Shown piece after piece: positions 9,220-18,225 of a DNA stretch of 64,000 nt. Location of the stretch: contig CANFRV010000002.1 of the NCBI GenBank assembly GCA_947449575.1, positions 148,365-212,364 of the forward strand, in the 5' to 3' direction. Every line of letters begins with the position of its first letter. The first letter of the stretch is position 1. Below the pieces are notes generated by a model. It ran no database searches. It saw nothing but the letters and a program-made list of their open reading frames with translations, and was not told the DNA's origin. The translations under genes and the position numbers were made by a program. This DNA is from Flavobacteriales bacterium. GTDB taxonomy: Bacteria > Bacteroidota > Bacteroidia > Flavobacteriales_D > Crocinitomicaceae.

Positions 9220-10206
9220 ATGAATATTTTTCTAACATTTGATTATGAATTGTTTTTCGGTGAAACTACTGGATCAGTCGAAGGTTGTATGATAGATCCA
9301 ACGAATAATCTTCTTGCTATTTCAAAAAAGTATTCGATTCCAATGACTTTTTTCGTTGATGTAGGCTATTTAATTCGTTTAGAAGCAGAATCTGTAAAGC
9401 ACTTGAAACTAAAGTCTGACTTATCAAAGGTTAAAATCCAAATTCAGGACATGATTGAAAATGGCTGTGATGTGCAGCTTCATATTCATCCGCACTGGGA
9501 ACGAGCATATTATACCGGTGAAAAATGGGTGATTGACATGAATGGTTGTTATAAATTGGATGATTTTCACCAGGATGAAGTGGAAGATATTGTGACGCGA
9601 TACAAAGCTTATTTAGACAATTTAACGGGAAAAGTTTCTCACACTTTTAGAGCTGGCGGTTGGTGCATTCAGCCATTTGACCGTTTAAGGAGTCTGTTTA
9701 AAAAAGTGGGAATTAAATATGATACAAGTGTTTTTCCTGGCGGACATTTTGAATCGAAACATTATTTTTTTGATTTTAGAAAAGCTCCTTTTAAGGCAAA
9801 TTATCGGTTTGAAGAGGACGTTTGCGTTGAAAATGTAGACGGTTTTTTTCATGAATATCCAATTTCATCGCTTAAATATTCGCCATTATTTTACTGGCGT
9901 CTATATATTCTAGGAAGAATGTTTCCCCGTTCTCACAAAATGGTGGGTGATGGAATTTTTCTCTCACAACCAGGCAGAAAAAAGTCAGTTTTGACTAATT
10001 TTACATGGAATCATGTGAGCACGGACGGCTATTATTCATCTAAATTAGAAACCAGTTTACGCTCTTTTCAGTTGAAGAATTTTACTGATATGGTTACGAT
10101 TGGACATCCTAAGAGTAATACCAACTATTCTATTTCTGTTTTGGAATCTTTTGTAAGAAAGAATCATAAAACACATACTTTTACGTCGTTCAAAGATCTA
10201 GAATAA
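9220..10206 (+). CDS. Polysaccharide deacetylase-like protein
   Basis: NodB-type fold of 328 aa. The opening FLTFDYELFFGET replaces the usual TFDD with TFDYE, and the metal histidines lie in QLHIHPHWE (about residues 88-96). Later family-like segments are HTFRAGGWC and YDTSVFPGG. Likely cytosolic, as no signal peptide is seen, so it resembles the group found in surface-polysaccharide loci rather than secreted chitin deacetylases. The next gene downstream is a nucleotide-sugar dehydratase, supporting a role in surface glycan synthesis. The activity itself is inferred. Confidence 0.8.
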   Translation: MNIFLTFDYELFFGETTGSVEGCMIDPTNNLLAISKKYSIPMTFFVDVGYLIRLEAESVKHLKLKSDLSKVKIQIQDMIENGCDVQLHIHPHWERAYYTGEKWVIDMNGCYKLDDFHQDEVEDIVTRYKAYLDNLTGKVSHTFRAGGWCIQPFDRLRSLFKKVGIKYDTSVFPGGHFESKHYFFDFRKAPFKANYRFEEDVCVENVDGFFHEYPISSLKYSPLFYWRLYILGRMFPRSHKMVGDGIFLSQPGRKKSVLTNFTWNHVSTDGYYSSKLETSLRSFQLKNFTDMVTIGHPKSNTNYSISVLESFVRKNHKTHTFTSFKDLE

Positions 10207-10243
10207 TAGGTAGTGGATTAGAATTTCATTTAAATAAAGTATG

Positions 10244-10251
10244 TATATTTG
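10244..10251 (+). promoter_or_regulatory. -7 element immediately before the sugar dehydratase gene
   Basis: TATATTTG, an exact TAnnTTTG match, ending 3 nt before the ATG at 10255. Either the mRNA is leaderless or the promoter drives from a slightly later start. Confidence 0.5.
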
Positions 10252-10254
10252 CTT

Positions 10255-12135
10255 ATGAATTTACCAAAAACTAACATTCCTCGCTGGATGATTATCTTGA
10301 TTGATTTGTTTTTGTCAATCATAGGGTTGTTTTTTGCGTACCTAATCCGTTTTGACTTAAAAGCTGAGGCAATTTTAATCGAACAAGAATTAGATATTCT
10401 ATCCAAATCAATCCTTGTATTTATACTCGTTAAATTCATTGTTTTCTTTCAATTTAAAATTCATCGAGGCCTAGTTCGACATACCTCAACCGAAGATCTT
10501 AGAAGAATATTTTTTGCTTCATTTATTTCATCTGTTGCGTTTGTAGTTTTAGGAATAGTGCGATTTAACTTTTGGGATGGCTATTATTTATTTCCAATGT
10601 CTGTCCTTTTGATTGAATTTCTAGCTTCTTTCGTTTTTATGATTGGTTTTAGGTTTGCTGTTAAATTAGTATACTTGGAAGCTCTAAAACCAAAAGATTC
10701 TCGTGAACGTGTTCTAATATATGGCGCAGGAGTTTCTGGCCTAATAACCAAAAGAACGATAGAAAAAGACACAACTATTTCGTATGATATTATTGGATTT
10801 ATTGATGATAATAAAAAAATGGATAAATCTCGATTACAAGGGGTTACCATTTTTCATTCTTCGAAATTAGATGAAATAATAAAAGAACAAAGTGTTTCAC
10901 AATTGATTATTGCTATTCAAAATCCCAATGAAGAAAACAGAAAAAACATCGTTGAAATTTGTCTGCAAAATAATGTTTTAGTGCATAAAGTTCCAAATCC
11001 TGAAAGTTGGATCAATGGTGAATTCTCAACGAAGCAAATTGGGAAAATTAAAATAGAAGATTTACTTGGAAGGAAATCGATTGTGTTAGATGCTACAAAA
11101 ATTTCAAATGAACTAAAAGGAAAAGTGATTTTAGTCACGGGTGCTGCTGGTTCAATTGGTAGCGGAATGGTGATGCAAATCGCAAAGTATGAGCCATCAC
11201 TTTTAATCTTATTAGATCAAGCAGAGTCTCCTTTGTATGACTTACAAAATGAATTGAACCGATTATTTTCAAACTTTTCCTATGAAATTGTGATTGGTGA
11301 TATTAGGAACAAAGAGCGCATGGAGAAATTATTTGAACATTTTAATCCTCAATATGTATTTCACGCAGCAGCCTATAAACATGTGCCTTTAATGGAAGAT
11401 AATCCTTCTGAAGCGATATTTACAAATGTGAAAGGAACCAAAAATTTAGTGGATTTATCAAATAAATTCAACGTAGAGAAATTTGTGATGATTTCAACGG
11501 ATAAAGCAGTTAATCCCACCAATGTGATGGGAGCTTCTAAAAGAATCGCTGAGATTTATGCACAAGCTTCTAGTTTACATTCATCAACGAAATTTATAAC
11601 TACTCGTTTTGGAAATGTGTTAGGTTCTAACGGTTCTGTAATTCCATTGTTTCAAAAACAAATCGAAAATGGCGGTCCTATCACCTTGACAGATGAAAGA
11701 ATTACGCGTTTTTTCATGACGATTCCAGAAGCTTGTCAGCTCGTCCTTGAAGCGGGTTCCATGGGGGAGGGTGGAGAAATATTTGTTTTTGACATGGGTG
11801 AATCGGTAAAAATTATCGATTTAGCTAAAAAAATGATTCAACTAAGCGGATTAGAAATCGGGAAAGATATTGAAATCAAAATAACAGGTTTAAGGCCTGG
11901 AGAGAAATTATATGAAGAACTTTTAGCCGCTGAGGAAAATACGTTACCAACCCATCATCCGCAAATTCTTAAGGCAAAAGTGAGAGTAGAAGAAACTAAA
12001 ACCATACTTTTGATAGATGACTTGATTGGACTATTTGAAGGGCAACACAATGAAAATATTGTCTCCAAAATGAAAGAAATTGTGCCAGAATATATTAGTA
12101 ATAATTCAGCTTTTGAATTACTAGATAAAAAATAA
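10255..12135 (+). CDS. Membrane-bound nucleotide-sugar 4,6-dehydratase (CapD/WbpM/PglF family)
   Basis: About 626 aa in three parts. Four membrane helices (residues 12-140) are followed by a Rossmann-like domain (150-245) and an extended SDR catalytic domain (from 290) with the NAD loop VTGAAGSIGSG at 295-305. The active site has STDK at 414-417 and then Met425-x3-Lys429, where classical SDRs have Tyr-x3-Lys. WbpM and PglF also carry this methionine, and they convert UDP-GlcNAc to the 4-keto-6-deoxy sugar. It probably supplies a deoxy-amino sugar for surface glycans, consistent with the deacetylase upstream. A TTG start two codons earlier is possible. Confidence 0.92.
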   Translation: MNLPKTNIPRWMIILIDLFLSIIGLFFAYLIRFDLKAEAILIEQELDILSKSILVFILVKFIVFFQFKIHRGLVRHTSTEDLRRIFFASFISSVAFVVLGIVRFNFWDGYYLFPMSVLLIEFLASFVFMIGFRFAVKLVYLEALKPKDSRERVLIYGAGVSGLITKRTIEKDTTISYDIIGFIDDNKKMDKSRLQGVTIFHSSKLDEIIKEQSVSQLIIAIQNPNEENRKNIVEICLQNNVLVHKVPNPESWINGEFSTKQIGKIKIEDLLGRKSIVLDATKISNELKGKVILVTGAAGSIGSGMVMQIAKYEPSLLILLDQAESPLYDLQNELNRLFSNFSYEIVIGDIRNKERMEKLFEHFNPQYVFHAAAYKHVPLMEDNPSEAIFTNVKGTKNLVDLSNKFNVEKFVMISTDKAVNPTNVMGASKRIAEIYAQASSLHSSTKFITTRFGNVLGSNGSVIPLFQKQIENGGPITLTDERITRFFMTIPEACQLVLEAGSMGEGGEIFVFDMGESVKIIDLAKKMIQLSGLEIGKDIEIKITGLRPGEKLYEELLAAEENTLPTHHPQILKAKVRVEETKTILLIDDLIGLFEGQHNENIVSKMKEIVPEYISNNSAFELLDKK

Positions 12136-12168
12136 GGATTTCAATTAATTTAGAATTTGTAAAAACAG

Positions 12169-12567
12169 ATGGAGCAGCCTATAAAAATTCAAGTTCGATT
12201 TTCCGATTTAGATACACTGGGTCATGTTAATAATGCTGTTTATTTAAGTTATTTTGAAATGGCAAGAATCGCATATTTTACTCCATTATTAGGAGAGAAT
12301 TGGGATTGGAAAAAGTTTGGGATAATTTTAAGAAAAAATGAAGTAGAGTATTTTTCTCCCGTTTTATTGCATCAAATACCAGAAATCACGATTTTTACCA
12401 TGGAAATTAGAACAAAAAGTTTTACTTTAGGATATGAATTAAGAGTAAATGGTGAAGTTTATACAACAGGATCTTCTGTTTTAGTAGGATACGATTCTGT
12501 TACTGAAAAGACGATCGAAATTCCAGAAAAAATGAAGATTGTCTTGGAGTCTTTAAAAAGGGAATAA
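12169..12567 (+). CDS. Acyl-CoA thioesterase, 4HBT hotdog fold
   Basis: 132 aa hotdog-fold protein with the active-site region RFSDLDTLGHVNNAVYLSYF at 10-29, where Asp15 is the expected nucleophile or base in the 4-hydroxybenzoyl-CoA thioesterase group. It resembles YbgC/FadM-type enzymes that hydrolyse acyl-CoA or acyl-ACP. It begins 33 nt after the dehydratase. A second paralog lies at 24203. The substrate is unknown. Confidence 0.88.
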   Translation: MEQPIKIQVRFSDLDTLGHVNNAVYLSYFEMARIAYFTPLLGENWDWKKFGIILRKNEVEYFSPVLLHQIPEITIFTMEIRTKSFTLGYELRVNGEVYTTGSSVLVGYDSVTEKTIEIPEKMKIVLESLKRE

Positions 12568-12704
12568 ATTTTGGTATGTTGGTCAATATTTATAAAAGAG
12601 AGGTATTACAAGCACATTTGCGAGTAAAAAGTGAAGCTAAACATAAATGAAAATAAAAAGGGATATTAGATATGTCTATTAAAAAAATAAATTATGTACC
12701 TATG

Positions 12705-13709
12705 AAAGCTAAAAATATTTATACAGCCATATTTATTATGGTATTTGCTACCATCGCTTCAGCACAATCTGAAAAATGTTATGCAAAATCCGACCTGCGA
12801 AAGAAAAATGTAAAGTATGCAGAATGGGAATGCGGAAAAAGAGCGGGTACGATTGATTGCAATGAAAAATTATCATATAATCAAGACAATAATACTTTTT
12901 TAGCTGGGATGGATGGTACTCCATACAATGGTAAATGCGAGACGTGTCATAACAATGGTATGCTGGAAAGAACGGTCTCTTTTGTGAATGGGAAAGAAGA
13001 TGGTATAGATACAACCGTGTATGAATCTGGCTGTCCTCAAGTTATTCGATCCCACGTCCAAGGCATTAGAAACGGGACGTGGATTTATTATTACGATAGT
13101 ACAAAAATGGTCGCTTGGGAAATGAACTATTTTACCGGAGAGCAGCATGGTCGAAGTATTTTTTTTACAAAAAAAGGAGATACCACTTTGTCTGAAAATT
13201 ATAATCATGGCTTGATGCATGGTGTGCAGAAAACATATTTCACCATGTCAAGATTACAAAAAGAGGTGTATTATACCAATGGAATTTTTGATGGACCCTT
13301 TAAAATGTATAATGAAAAAGGGGTCATAATTCAGGATTTATTCTATAAAATGGGCAAAAAAAATGGTGAATTTAAATTTCTGTATGATGATGGGGTACTT
13401 CTTCGAACCGAGCATTGGAAAATGGATGTGAAGGATGGTGAATTTAAAACTTTTTATTATGAAGGTCAAATTCAAGATGTCGAAATTTATAAAAAAGGAA
13501 TCAAAGAAGGAACCGCCCAAGAATTCTATCCCGACACTAAACTGAAACATAAAACAATTTATAAAAAGGGTAAAGTAATAGAAGAATATAAATACGATGA
13601 ACATGGCCGCGAAACGTATTCTTTCGGTGCTCCCGAAGAAAAAGATGGGAAGGAAGATGATGCTGTGATGTCTGGTCAATCAGGAAAGAAGAAAAAAAAG
13701 AAGAAGTAA
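12705..13709 (+). CDS. YwqK-family MORN-like repeat protein, exported
   Basis: After a signal peptide (MKAKNIYTAIFIMVFATIASAQ) come repeats of about 23 residues built on G-x-W/F-x-x-Y/F with NG/DG turns, for example NGTWIYYYDS, DGPFKMYNEKG and NGEFKFLYDDG. This is the MORN-variant repeat labelled YwqK in databases, although the antitoxin name does not imply a toxin here. The protein ends in an unusual run of seven lysines. The ATG at 12672 would add 11 residues before the signal peptide. It is probably periplasmic or surface; the function is not known. Confidence 0.75.
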   Translation, partial: KAKNIYTAIFIMVFATIASAQSEKCYAKSDLRKKNVKYAEWECGKRAGTIDCNEKLSYNQDNNTFLAGMDGTPYNGKCETCHNNGMLERTVSFVNGKEDGIDTTVYESGCPQVIRSHVQGIRNGTWIYYYDSTKMVAWEMNYFTGEQHGRSIFFTKKGDTTLSENYNHGLMHGVQKTYFTMSRLQKEVYYTNGIFDGPFKMYNEKGVIIQDLFYKMGKKNGEFKFLYDDGVLLRTEHWKMDVKDGEFKTFYYEGQIQDVEIYKKGIKEGTAQEFYPDTKLKHKTIYKKGKVIEEYKYDEHGRETYSFGAPEEKDGKEDDAVMSGQSGKKKKKKK

Positions 13710-13799
13710 TAAACTCAATAAGAACGGTTTTTTTAAGTTTCAACATTCTATAAAAATCTCAAAGTTGATTAATTTTTAATAATTTTTCAATTAGATTTA

Positions 13800-13828
13800 T
13801 TGTTGAAAGGTATTTATTTTTACTTTTG
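13800..13828 (+). promoter_or_regulatory. Promoter of the 32-aa membrane peptide gene
   Basis: TTG at 13800-13802 and TACTTTTG at 13821-13828, spaced by 18 nt, fit both Bacteroidota promoter elements. The start codon follows 18 nt after the -7 box. Confidence 0.7.
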
Positions 13829-13846
13829 ATAAAAAAATATAATTTT

Positions 13847-13945
13847 ATGTCTGACAATTTCTTCGAAGGTTCAACAGCTGCAATTGCTACTATTTACACA
13901 ATCTTAGTATTAGGAATTGTTGCAAGTCTTATAATTTGGGGTTAA
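13847..13945 (+). CDS. Small single-span membrane peptide, 32 aa, unknown
   Basis: A short open frame, MSDNFFEGSTAAIATIYTIL at the N-terminus, then a hydrophobic stretch ending ...LIIWG. Residues 11-30 form one uninterrupted membrane helix; the N-terminal ten residues are polar and acidic. It stands alone between a consensus promoter (13800-13828) and an intrinsic terminator (13975-14004), with 18 nt of leader and 29 nt to the hairpin, which is strong evidence for a real gene. It resembles in style the accessory peptides of respiratory or transport complexes, but I recognise no family and the neighbours (a YwqK-like protein and a GH3 ligase) give no clue. Confidence 0.72.
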   Translation: MSDNFFEGSTAAIATIYTILVLGIVASLIIWG

Positions 13946-13974
13946 TTCAACCTTTTTAAAGGCGAATAAAACTG

Positions 13975-14004
13975 AATCCTGTTCTTTTTGAGCAGGATTT
14001 TTTG
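13975..14004 (+). terminator. Intrinsic terminator after the 32-aa peptide gene
   Basis: AATCCTG at 13975-13981 pairs with CAGGATT at 13993-13999 across an 11-nt loop, followed by a T tract. Confidence 0.85.
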
Positions 14005-14075
14005 TTTTGTTTCGTATATGTCATTTTTTTTACCCAACTTTATATAAGTATTAATTAATTCAAAGAAAAGTAAGG

Positions 14076-15611
14076 ATGCCGTTCAATTCCATTTTTGCAT
14101 GGATACTCAAAAAGCGAATTCATCAAATTGATTTGTTTCGTAAATATCCTTTGGAGGTACAAAAGGAAACGCTTGAAAAATTAGTACAAAAATCGGCTAA
14201 AACAGTGTGGGGAATACAAAATAATTTCTCAAATATTCACGACTATAATGCATATCGATTGTCGGTACCACTTCAAGAATACGAAGATGTGAAACCTTGG
14301 ATTGATCGATTACTGAGCGGAGAACAAAATGTTTTATGGCCTACAGAAACAAAAAAATTCGCAAAATCATCTGGTACGACTTCAGAGAGAAGTAAATTAA
14401 TACCAGTTTCTCCCGAAGCACTTGCAGATTGTCAAAAAAAAGCAGGGAAAGATTTATTAGCTTTATACTACAATAATCATCCTGGGGCAAAACTATATAA
14501 AGGAAAATATTTGGTACTAGGAGGTAGTACTGAAATTAACCCACTTTCAGAAGATTCCTATTGTGGAGATTTATCTGCGATCATAATGAAAACATTGCCT
14601 TGGTGGGCTGAAATTCGCAGAACTCCTTCGAAAGAAATCGCATTGATGACGGAATGGGATAAAAAAATCGAACAGATTGCTTTACATACGATCGATCAGG
14701 ATGTGTGTATTCTTGTGGGCGTTCCAAGTTGGACAATGATCTTGGCTAATAAAGTTTTAGAGATTACGGGTAAGAAAAATTTAAAAGAAGTTTGGCCAAA
14801 TCTGGAATTATTCATGCATGGAGGAGTCAGTTTTGAACCTTATAAAGAGGAGTTTCACAAATTAATTCCTGATCGTTCAATGAATTATGTTGAATCATAT
14901 AATGCTTCAGAAGGTTTTTTTGGAATTCAAGATAATAAGGAATCCAAAGATTTATTATTAATGCTGGATTACGGAATATTTTACGAATTTATTCCAATGG
15001 ATCAATTTGAAGGAAAGAATTCTAAGAAAGTAATTGATTTATCTGAGGTAGAAATAGATAAAAATTATGCGCTAGTTATTTCTACAAATGCTGGTTTGTG
15101 GAGATATATAATTGGCGATACAATAAAGTTTACTTCCACACATCCCTATCGAATTTTAGTGACAGGAAGAACAAAAAGCTTTATCAATGCTTTCGGAGAG
15201 GAGTTAATTGTTGAAAATACTGAAAAAGCGATAGCTGAAGCATGTTTAAAAACGAATTCTCAAATACGGGATTATACAGCCTGTCCCGTTTATATGGAAG
15301 ATAAAGCAAGAGGTAAGCATGAATGGTTGATAGAATTTATTCAGCCGCCATCAAATATTGATGATTTTGGAATCGTTCTTGATAGGGCACTGAGAGCACT
15401 AAATTCAGATTATGATGCCAAGCGAACAAATAATATGGTGATTGAAGCTTTAAAAATTACAAGCGTTGAAAAGGGTACTTTTGATGAATGGTTGAAGTCA
15501 AAAGGGAAACTCGGAGGGCAAAACAAAGTGCCAAGGTTGTCTAACAATCGAGAATATTTAGAGCAAATTCTTCTTTTTAATAACGAACGATTTAATACTC
15601 AAACCAATTGA
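14076..15611 (+). CDS. GH3 auxin-responsive-family acyl-acid-amido synthetase-like protein
   Basis: 511 aa matching the GH3 branch of the adenylate-forming (ANL) superfamily. The ATP loop is SSGTTSERSKLIPVS around 105-119; the second nucleotide motif lies in NASEGFFGIQDN and the hinge or acceptor region in LWRYIIGDTIKFTS and TGRTKSFINAFGEE. Plant GH3 enzymes join jasmonate or auxin to amino acids via an acyl-AMP; the bacterial substrate is unknown. GH3 proteins occur widely in Bacteroidota, so this is not necessarily recent transfer. Its stop overlaps the TTG start of the next gene by 4 nt. Confidence 0.9.
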   Translation: MPFNSIFAWILKKRIHQIDLFRKYPLEVQKETLEKLVQKSAKTVWGIQNNFSNIHDYNAYRLSVPLQEYEDVKPWIDRLLSGEQNVLWPTETKKFAKSSGTTSERSKLIPVSPEALADCQKKAGKDLLALYYNNHPGAKLYKGKYLVLGGSTEINPLSEDSYCGDLSAIIMKTLPWWAEIRRTPSKEIALMTEWDKKIEQIALHTIDQDVCILVGVPSWTMILANKVLEITGKKNLKEVWPNLELFMHGGVSFEPYKEEFHKLIPDRSMNYVESYNASEGFFGIQDNKESKDLLLMLDYGIFYEFIPMDQFEGKNSKKVIDLSEVEIDKNYALVISTNAGLWRYIIGDTIKFTSTHPYRILVTGRTKSFINAFGEELIVENTEKAIAEACLKTNSQIRDYTACPVYMEDKARGKHEWLIEFIQPPSNIDDFGIVLDRALRALNSDYDAKRTNNMVIEALKITSVEKGTFDEWLKSKGKLGGQNKVPRLSNNREYLEQILLFNNERFNTQTN

Positions 15612-16429
15612 ATATAAGATTTATCATAGTATCCTTCTTTTTATTTTTTGGCTTTGCAGTTATAGCGCAAGACTCAATTGTGTGGAAGGAAAAAGCAAAA
15701 TTCACTATTGATACAACTGACATTTGGACGTCTGACGTCTTGGGGAATGTGTATGTCACGAAAAAGGAACTAATTCAGAAATATGATTCTACAGGTGTAT
15801 TAAAATTTTCTCAAAGTCAGAAAGCAATAGGTAGATTATCATCCTTAGATCCAATTAATACGATGAAATTGATCTTTTTCTCCGAAGAACAGCAAATTTT
15901 TTGTTTTTTAGATAATACCTTAACGCCTTATGAATCTTGCATCGATTTAAGTGATTATGATATTGGAAATGCATCTTTAGTCACGATTTCTTCTCAGCCA
16001 AATAAATTTTGGGTATTTGATCAGTTAAATTCTCGCCTCCATTTGTTATCTCTCACGCAATCAGCACAATCGCAAGAAGTTGAAAATTTAAGAGGAGTTC
16101 TTAATTCAATTCAAATTTCATCCATGCTTGAACAAAATAATTTACTGTATTTAGTAGACACAACGAATGGTGTTTTTATATTAGATATGTATGGATCATT
16201 AGTGAATACGTATAGAAAATCAGGGGTGAAAGAAATACAAGCGGATAGTAAGTTTTTGTATTTATTGACAAATGATGGTATGATTTCTATTGTCGATTTA
16301 GCAACAAATGTCGAGAAATCAATCGCTTGTCCTCTTGAGAATACAATCGAATTTAGAAAAAATGGGAATTATTATTTTTTTAGGTCAAAAACAGAAATAA
16401 AAAAATACAAACTTCTTTTCGTTGAATAA
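15608..16429 (+). CDS. Exported beta-propeller-like protein of unknown function
   Basis: 273 aa with a signal peptide (MNIRFIIVSFFLFFGFAVIAQ) and a body of repeated beta-strand blocks (NVYVTKKELIQKYDSTG, NKFWVFDQLNSRLHLLSL, FLYLLTNDGMISIVDL) that suggests a small propeller. The start is TTG at 15608, overlapping the GH3 stop codon (TTGA); the signal peptide begins right there and no ATG is available for over 80 codons, so TTG is well supported. Coupled to the GH3 gene. Function unknown. Confidence 0.72.
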   Translation: MNIRFIIVSFFLFFGFAVIAQDSIVWKEKAKFTIDTTDIWTSDVLGNVYVTKKELIQKYDSTGVLKFSQSQKAIGRLSSLDPINTMKLIFFSEEQQIFCFLDNTLTPYESCIDLSDYDIGNASLVTISSQPNKFWVFDQLNSRLHLLSLTQSAQSQEVENLRGVLNSIQISSMLEQNNLLYLVDTTNGVFILDMYGSLVNTYRKSGVKEIQADSKFLYLLTNDGMISIVDLATNVEKSIACPLENTIEFRKNGNYYFFRSKTEIKKYKLLFVE

Positions 16430-16505
16430 CTTGTAAAGTTATTCAATTTTAGTAATTTAGTAACCCTGTTTGCATAATGCACTCAGGCAGGCAAAAAAAA
16501 AGATT

Positions 16506-17120
16506 ATGCATATTGCGATAGCAGGAAATATTGGTTCAGGTAAAACGACACTAACTAACTTATTAGCAAAACATTATAATTGGGATACACATCTTGAGGA
16601 CGTAGAACAAAATCCCTATTTAAATGATTTTTATGAAGACATGCAGAGGTGGTCATTTAATCTTCAAATTTATTATTTGAACAGCAGGTTCACGCAAATT
16701 CAAGAAATAAAACAGACAGATAAAAGTGTCATTCAGGATCGTACGATTTATGAAGATGCATTTATTTTCGCTCCGAATTTACATTCAATGGGCTTGATGA
16801 CCACGAGAGATTTTGAGAATTATTTTTCATTATTTAATTTGATGGATTCTTTTGTTTCTGCTCCAGATTTATTAATTTATTTGCGTGCAAGTGTACCAAC
16901 CTTAGTTAGCCAAATACAGCAAAGGGGAAGAGAATATGAAGAAAGTATTCGTTTGGATTATTTGAAACGTTTAAATGAAAGATATGAAGCCTGGATTTCG
17001 ACGTATGATAAAGGTAAATTATTAATTATCGATATTGACAATAATCGTTTCCCCGAAAGTCAAGAAGATTTAGGGAAAATTATCAATTCAATTGATGCTG
17101 AAATTAATGGCTTGTTTTAA
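16506..17120 (+). CDS. Deoxynucleoside kinase
   Basis: dNK/dGK-type kinase of 204 aa that phosphorylates deoxynucleosides for salvage. P-loop GNIGSGKT at 7-14, ERS-like element replaced by QDRTIYED (around 80-87), and a lid with QQRGREYEE. The ATG at 16506 gives the typical short N-terminus (MHIAIAGN); a start at 16470 would add a 12-residue basic extension without support. The kinase precedes hldD by 63 nt, which may be coincidental. Confidence 0.9.
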   Translation: MHIAIAGNIGSGKTTLTNLLAKHYNWDTHLEDVEQNPYLNDFYEDMQRWSFNLQIYYLNSRFTQIQEIKQTDKSVIQDRTIYEDAFIFAPNLHSMGLMTTRDFENYFSLFNLMDSFVSAPDLLIYLRASVPTLVSQIQQRGREYEESIRLDYLKRLNERYEAWISTYDKGKLLIIDIDNNRFPESQEDLGKIINSIDAEINGLF

Positions 17121-17183
17121 ATAATTACAGCAAGATGTGTGCTCGATTCACAATTGTAGTCTTACTCTAAATCTCTCAAAAAA

Positions 17184-18149
17184 ATGATAATTGTAACTGG
17201 TGCTGCTGGGTTTATTGGCAGTTGTTTAGTAAGTAAATTAAACGCAGCTGGAATTAATGATATTGTGGTCGTTGATGATTTCTCTAAAACAGAAAAAGCT
17301 GAAAATTTAGAAGGTAAAACGCTAATTTCAAAAGTAGGTCGAAAGGATTTTATTTCTTGGTTGAAAGATTTTGGTCCAGAAGTAGATTTTATCTATCATC
17401 TTGGAGCAAGAACGGATACTACTGAGTTTGACAAAGCTATTTTCGATGATTTGAATCTTGGATATTCAAAACAAGTTTGGAATTTGTGTGTCGAATTTAA
17501 TATTCCTTTAGTCTATGCTAGTTCAGGTGCTACTTATGGATTAGGAGAATTTGGCTATAAAGATGAGCATTCTTTGGTGGAAAAATTAAAACCATTAAAT
17601 CCATATGGAGATTCTAAAAATGATTTCGATAAATGGGTGCTGAAACAAACAAAAGTCCCACCATTTTGGGCGGGATTAAAGTTTTTCAACGTGTATGGAC
17701 CAAACGAATATCATAAGAGCAGAATGGCGAGTGTTATTTTTCATGCGGTTAATCAAATTAATGAAAAAGGGGAGATGAAATTATTTCGCTCTCATAATCC
17801 CGATTATACAGATGGAGGTCAATTACGTGATTTTGTATATGTAAAAGATGTGGTAGAAGTTTGTTTGTTTTTGATGACAGAAAAGCCGGAAAGTGGCATT
17901 TATAATTTGGGCACAGGCAAAGCTAGAACGTTTTTAGATTTAGTGAAGAATACGTTCAAAAGTATGGGGAAAGAGGAACAAATCTCATTTATTGACACGC
18001 CAATAGACATAAGAGATAAATACCAATATTTTACGGAAGCAGATATCACTAAATTATTAAATGCTGGTTATAAAGGTGGTTTCCATTCACTAGAAGAAGG
18101 AATTAAGGATTATGTGCAAAATTATTTACTTGAACATACGTTTTATTGA
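17184..18149 (+). CDS. hldD: ADP-L-glycero-D-manno-heptose 6-epimerase
   Basis: Extended SDR enzyme that epimerises ADP-heptose for the lipopolysaccharide inner core. NADP loop TGAAGFIGS at 5-13, Tyr/Lys pair in NPYGDSKNDFD, and the family segments FFNVYGPNEYHK and RDFVYVKDVVE. Length 321 aa is standard. A terminator lies 41 nt downstream. The presence of hldD and lpxB points to heptose-containing LPS or a related surface glycan. Confidence 0.92.
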   Translation: MIIVTGAAGFIGSCLVSKLNAAGINDIVVVDDFSKTEKAENLEGKTLISKVGRKDFISWLKDFGPEVDFIYHLGARTDTTEFDKAIFDDLNLGYSKQVWNLCVEFNIPLVYASSGATYGLGEFGYKDEHSLVEKLKPLNPYGDSKNDFDKWVLKQTKVPPFWAGLKFFNVYGPNEYHKSRMASVIFHAVNQINEKGEMKLFRSHNPDYTDGGQLRDFVYVKDVVEVCLFLMTEKPESGIYNLGTGKARTFLDLVKNTFKSMGKEEQISFIDTPIDIRDKYQYFTEADITKLLNAGYKGGFHSLEEGIKDYVQNYLLEHTFY

Positions 18150-18190
18150 TTTTCACAAGTGTTAACAAAATTTCTTTCAAATAGAAAGAC

Positions 18191-18225
18191 AAAAAAAAAC
18201 TCGACCATCAGTCGAGTTTTTTTTT
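18191..18225. terminator. Bidirectional intrinsic terminator between hldD and the DUF2795-like gene
   Basis: ACTCGAC at 18199-18205 and GTCGAGT at 18211-18217 form a perfect 7-bp stem with a 5-nt loop, flanked by A and T tracts on the two sides, so it can serve both converging genes. The stop codon of the minus-strand gene lies in its T tract. Confidence 0.9.

Noticed and set aside
12672..13709. YwqK-like gene as the antitoxin of a toxin-antitoxin pair
   Set aside because: The label comes from family naming; the protein has a signal peptide and no toxin gene adjoins it.
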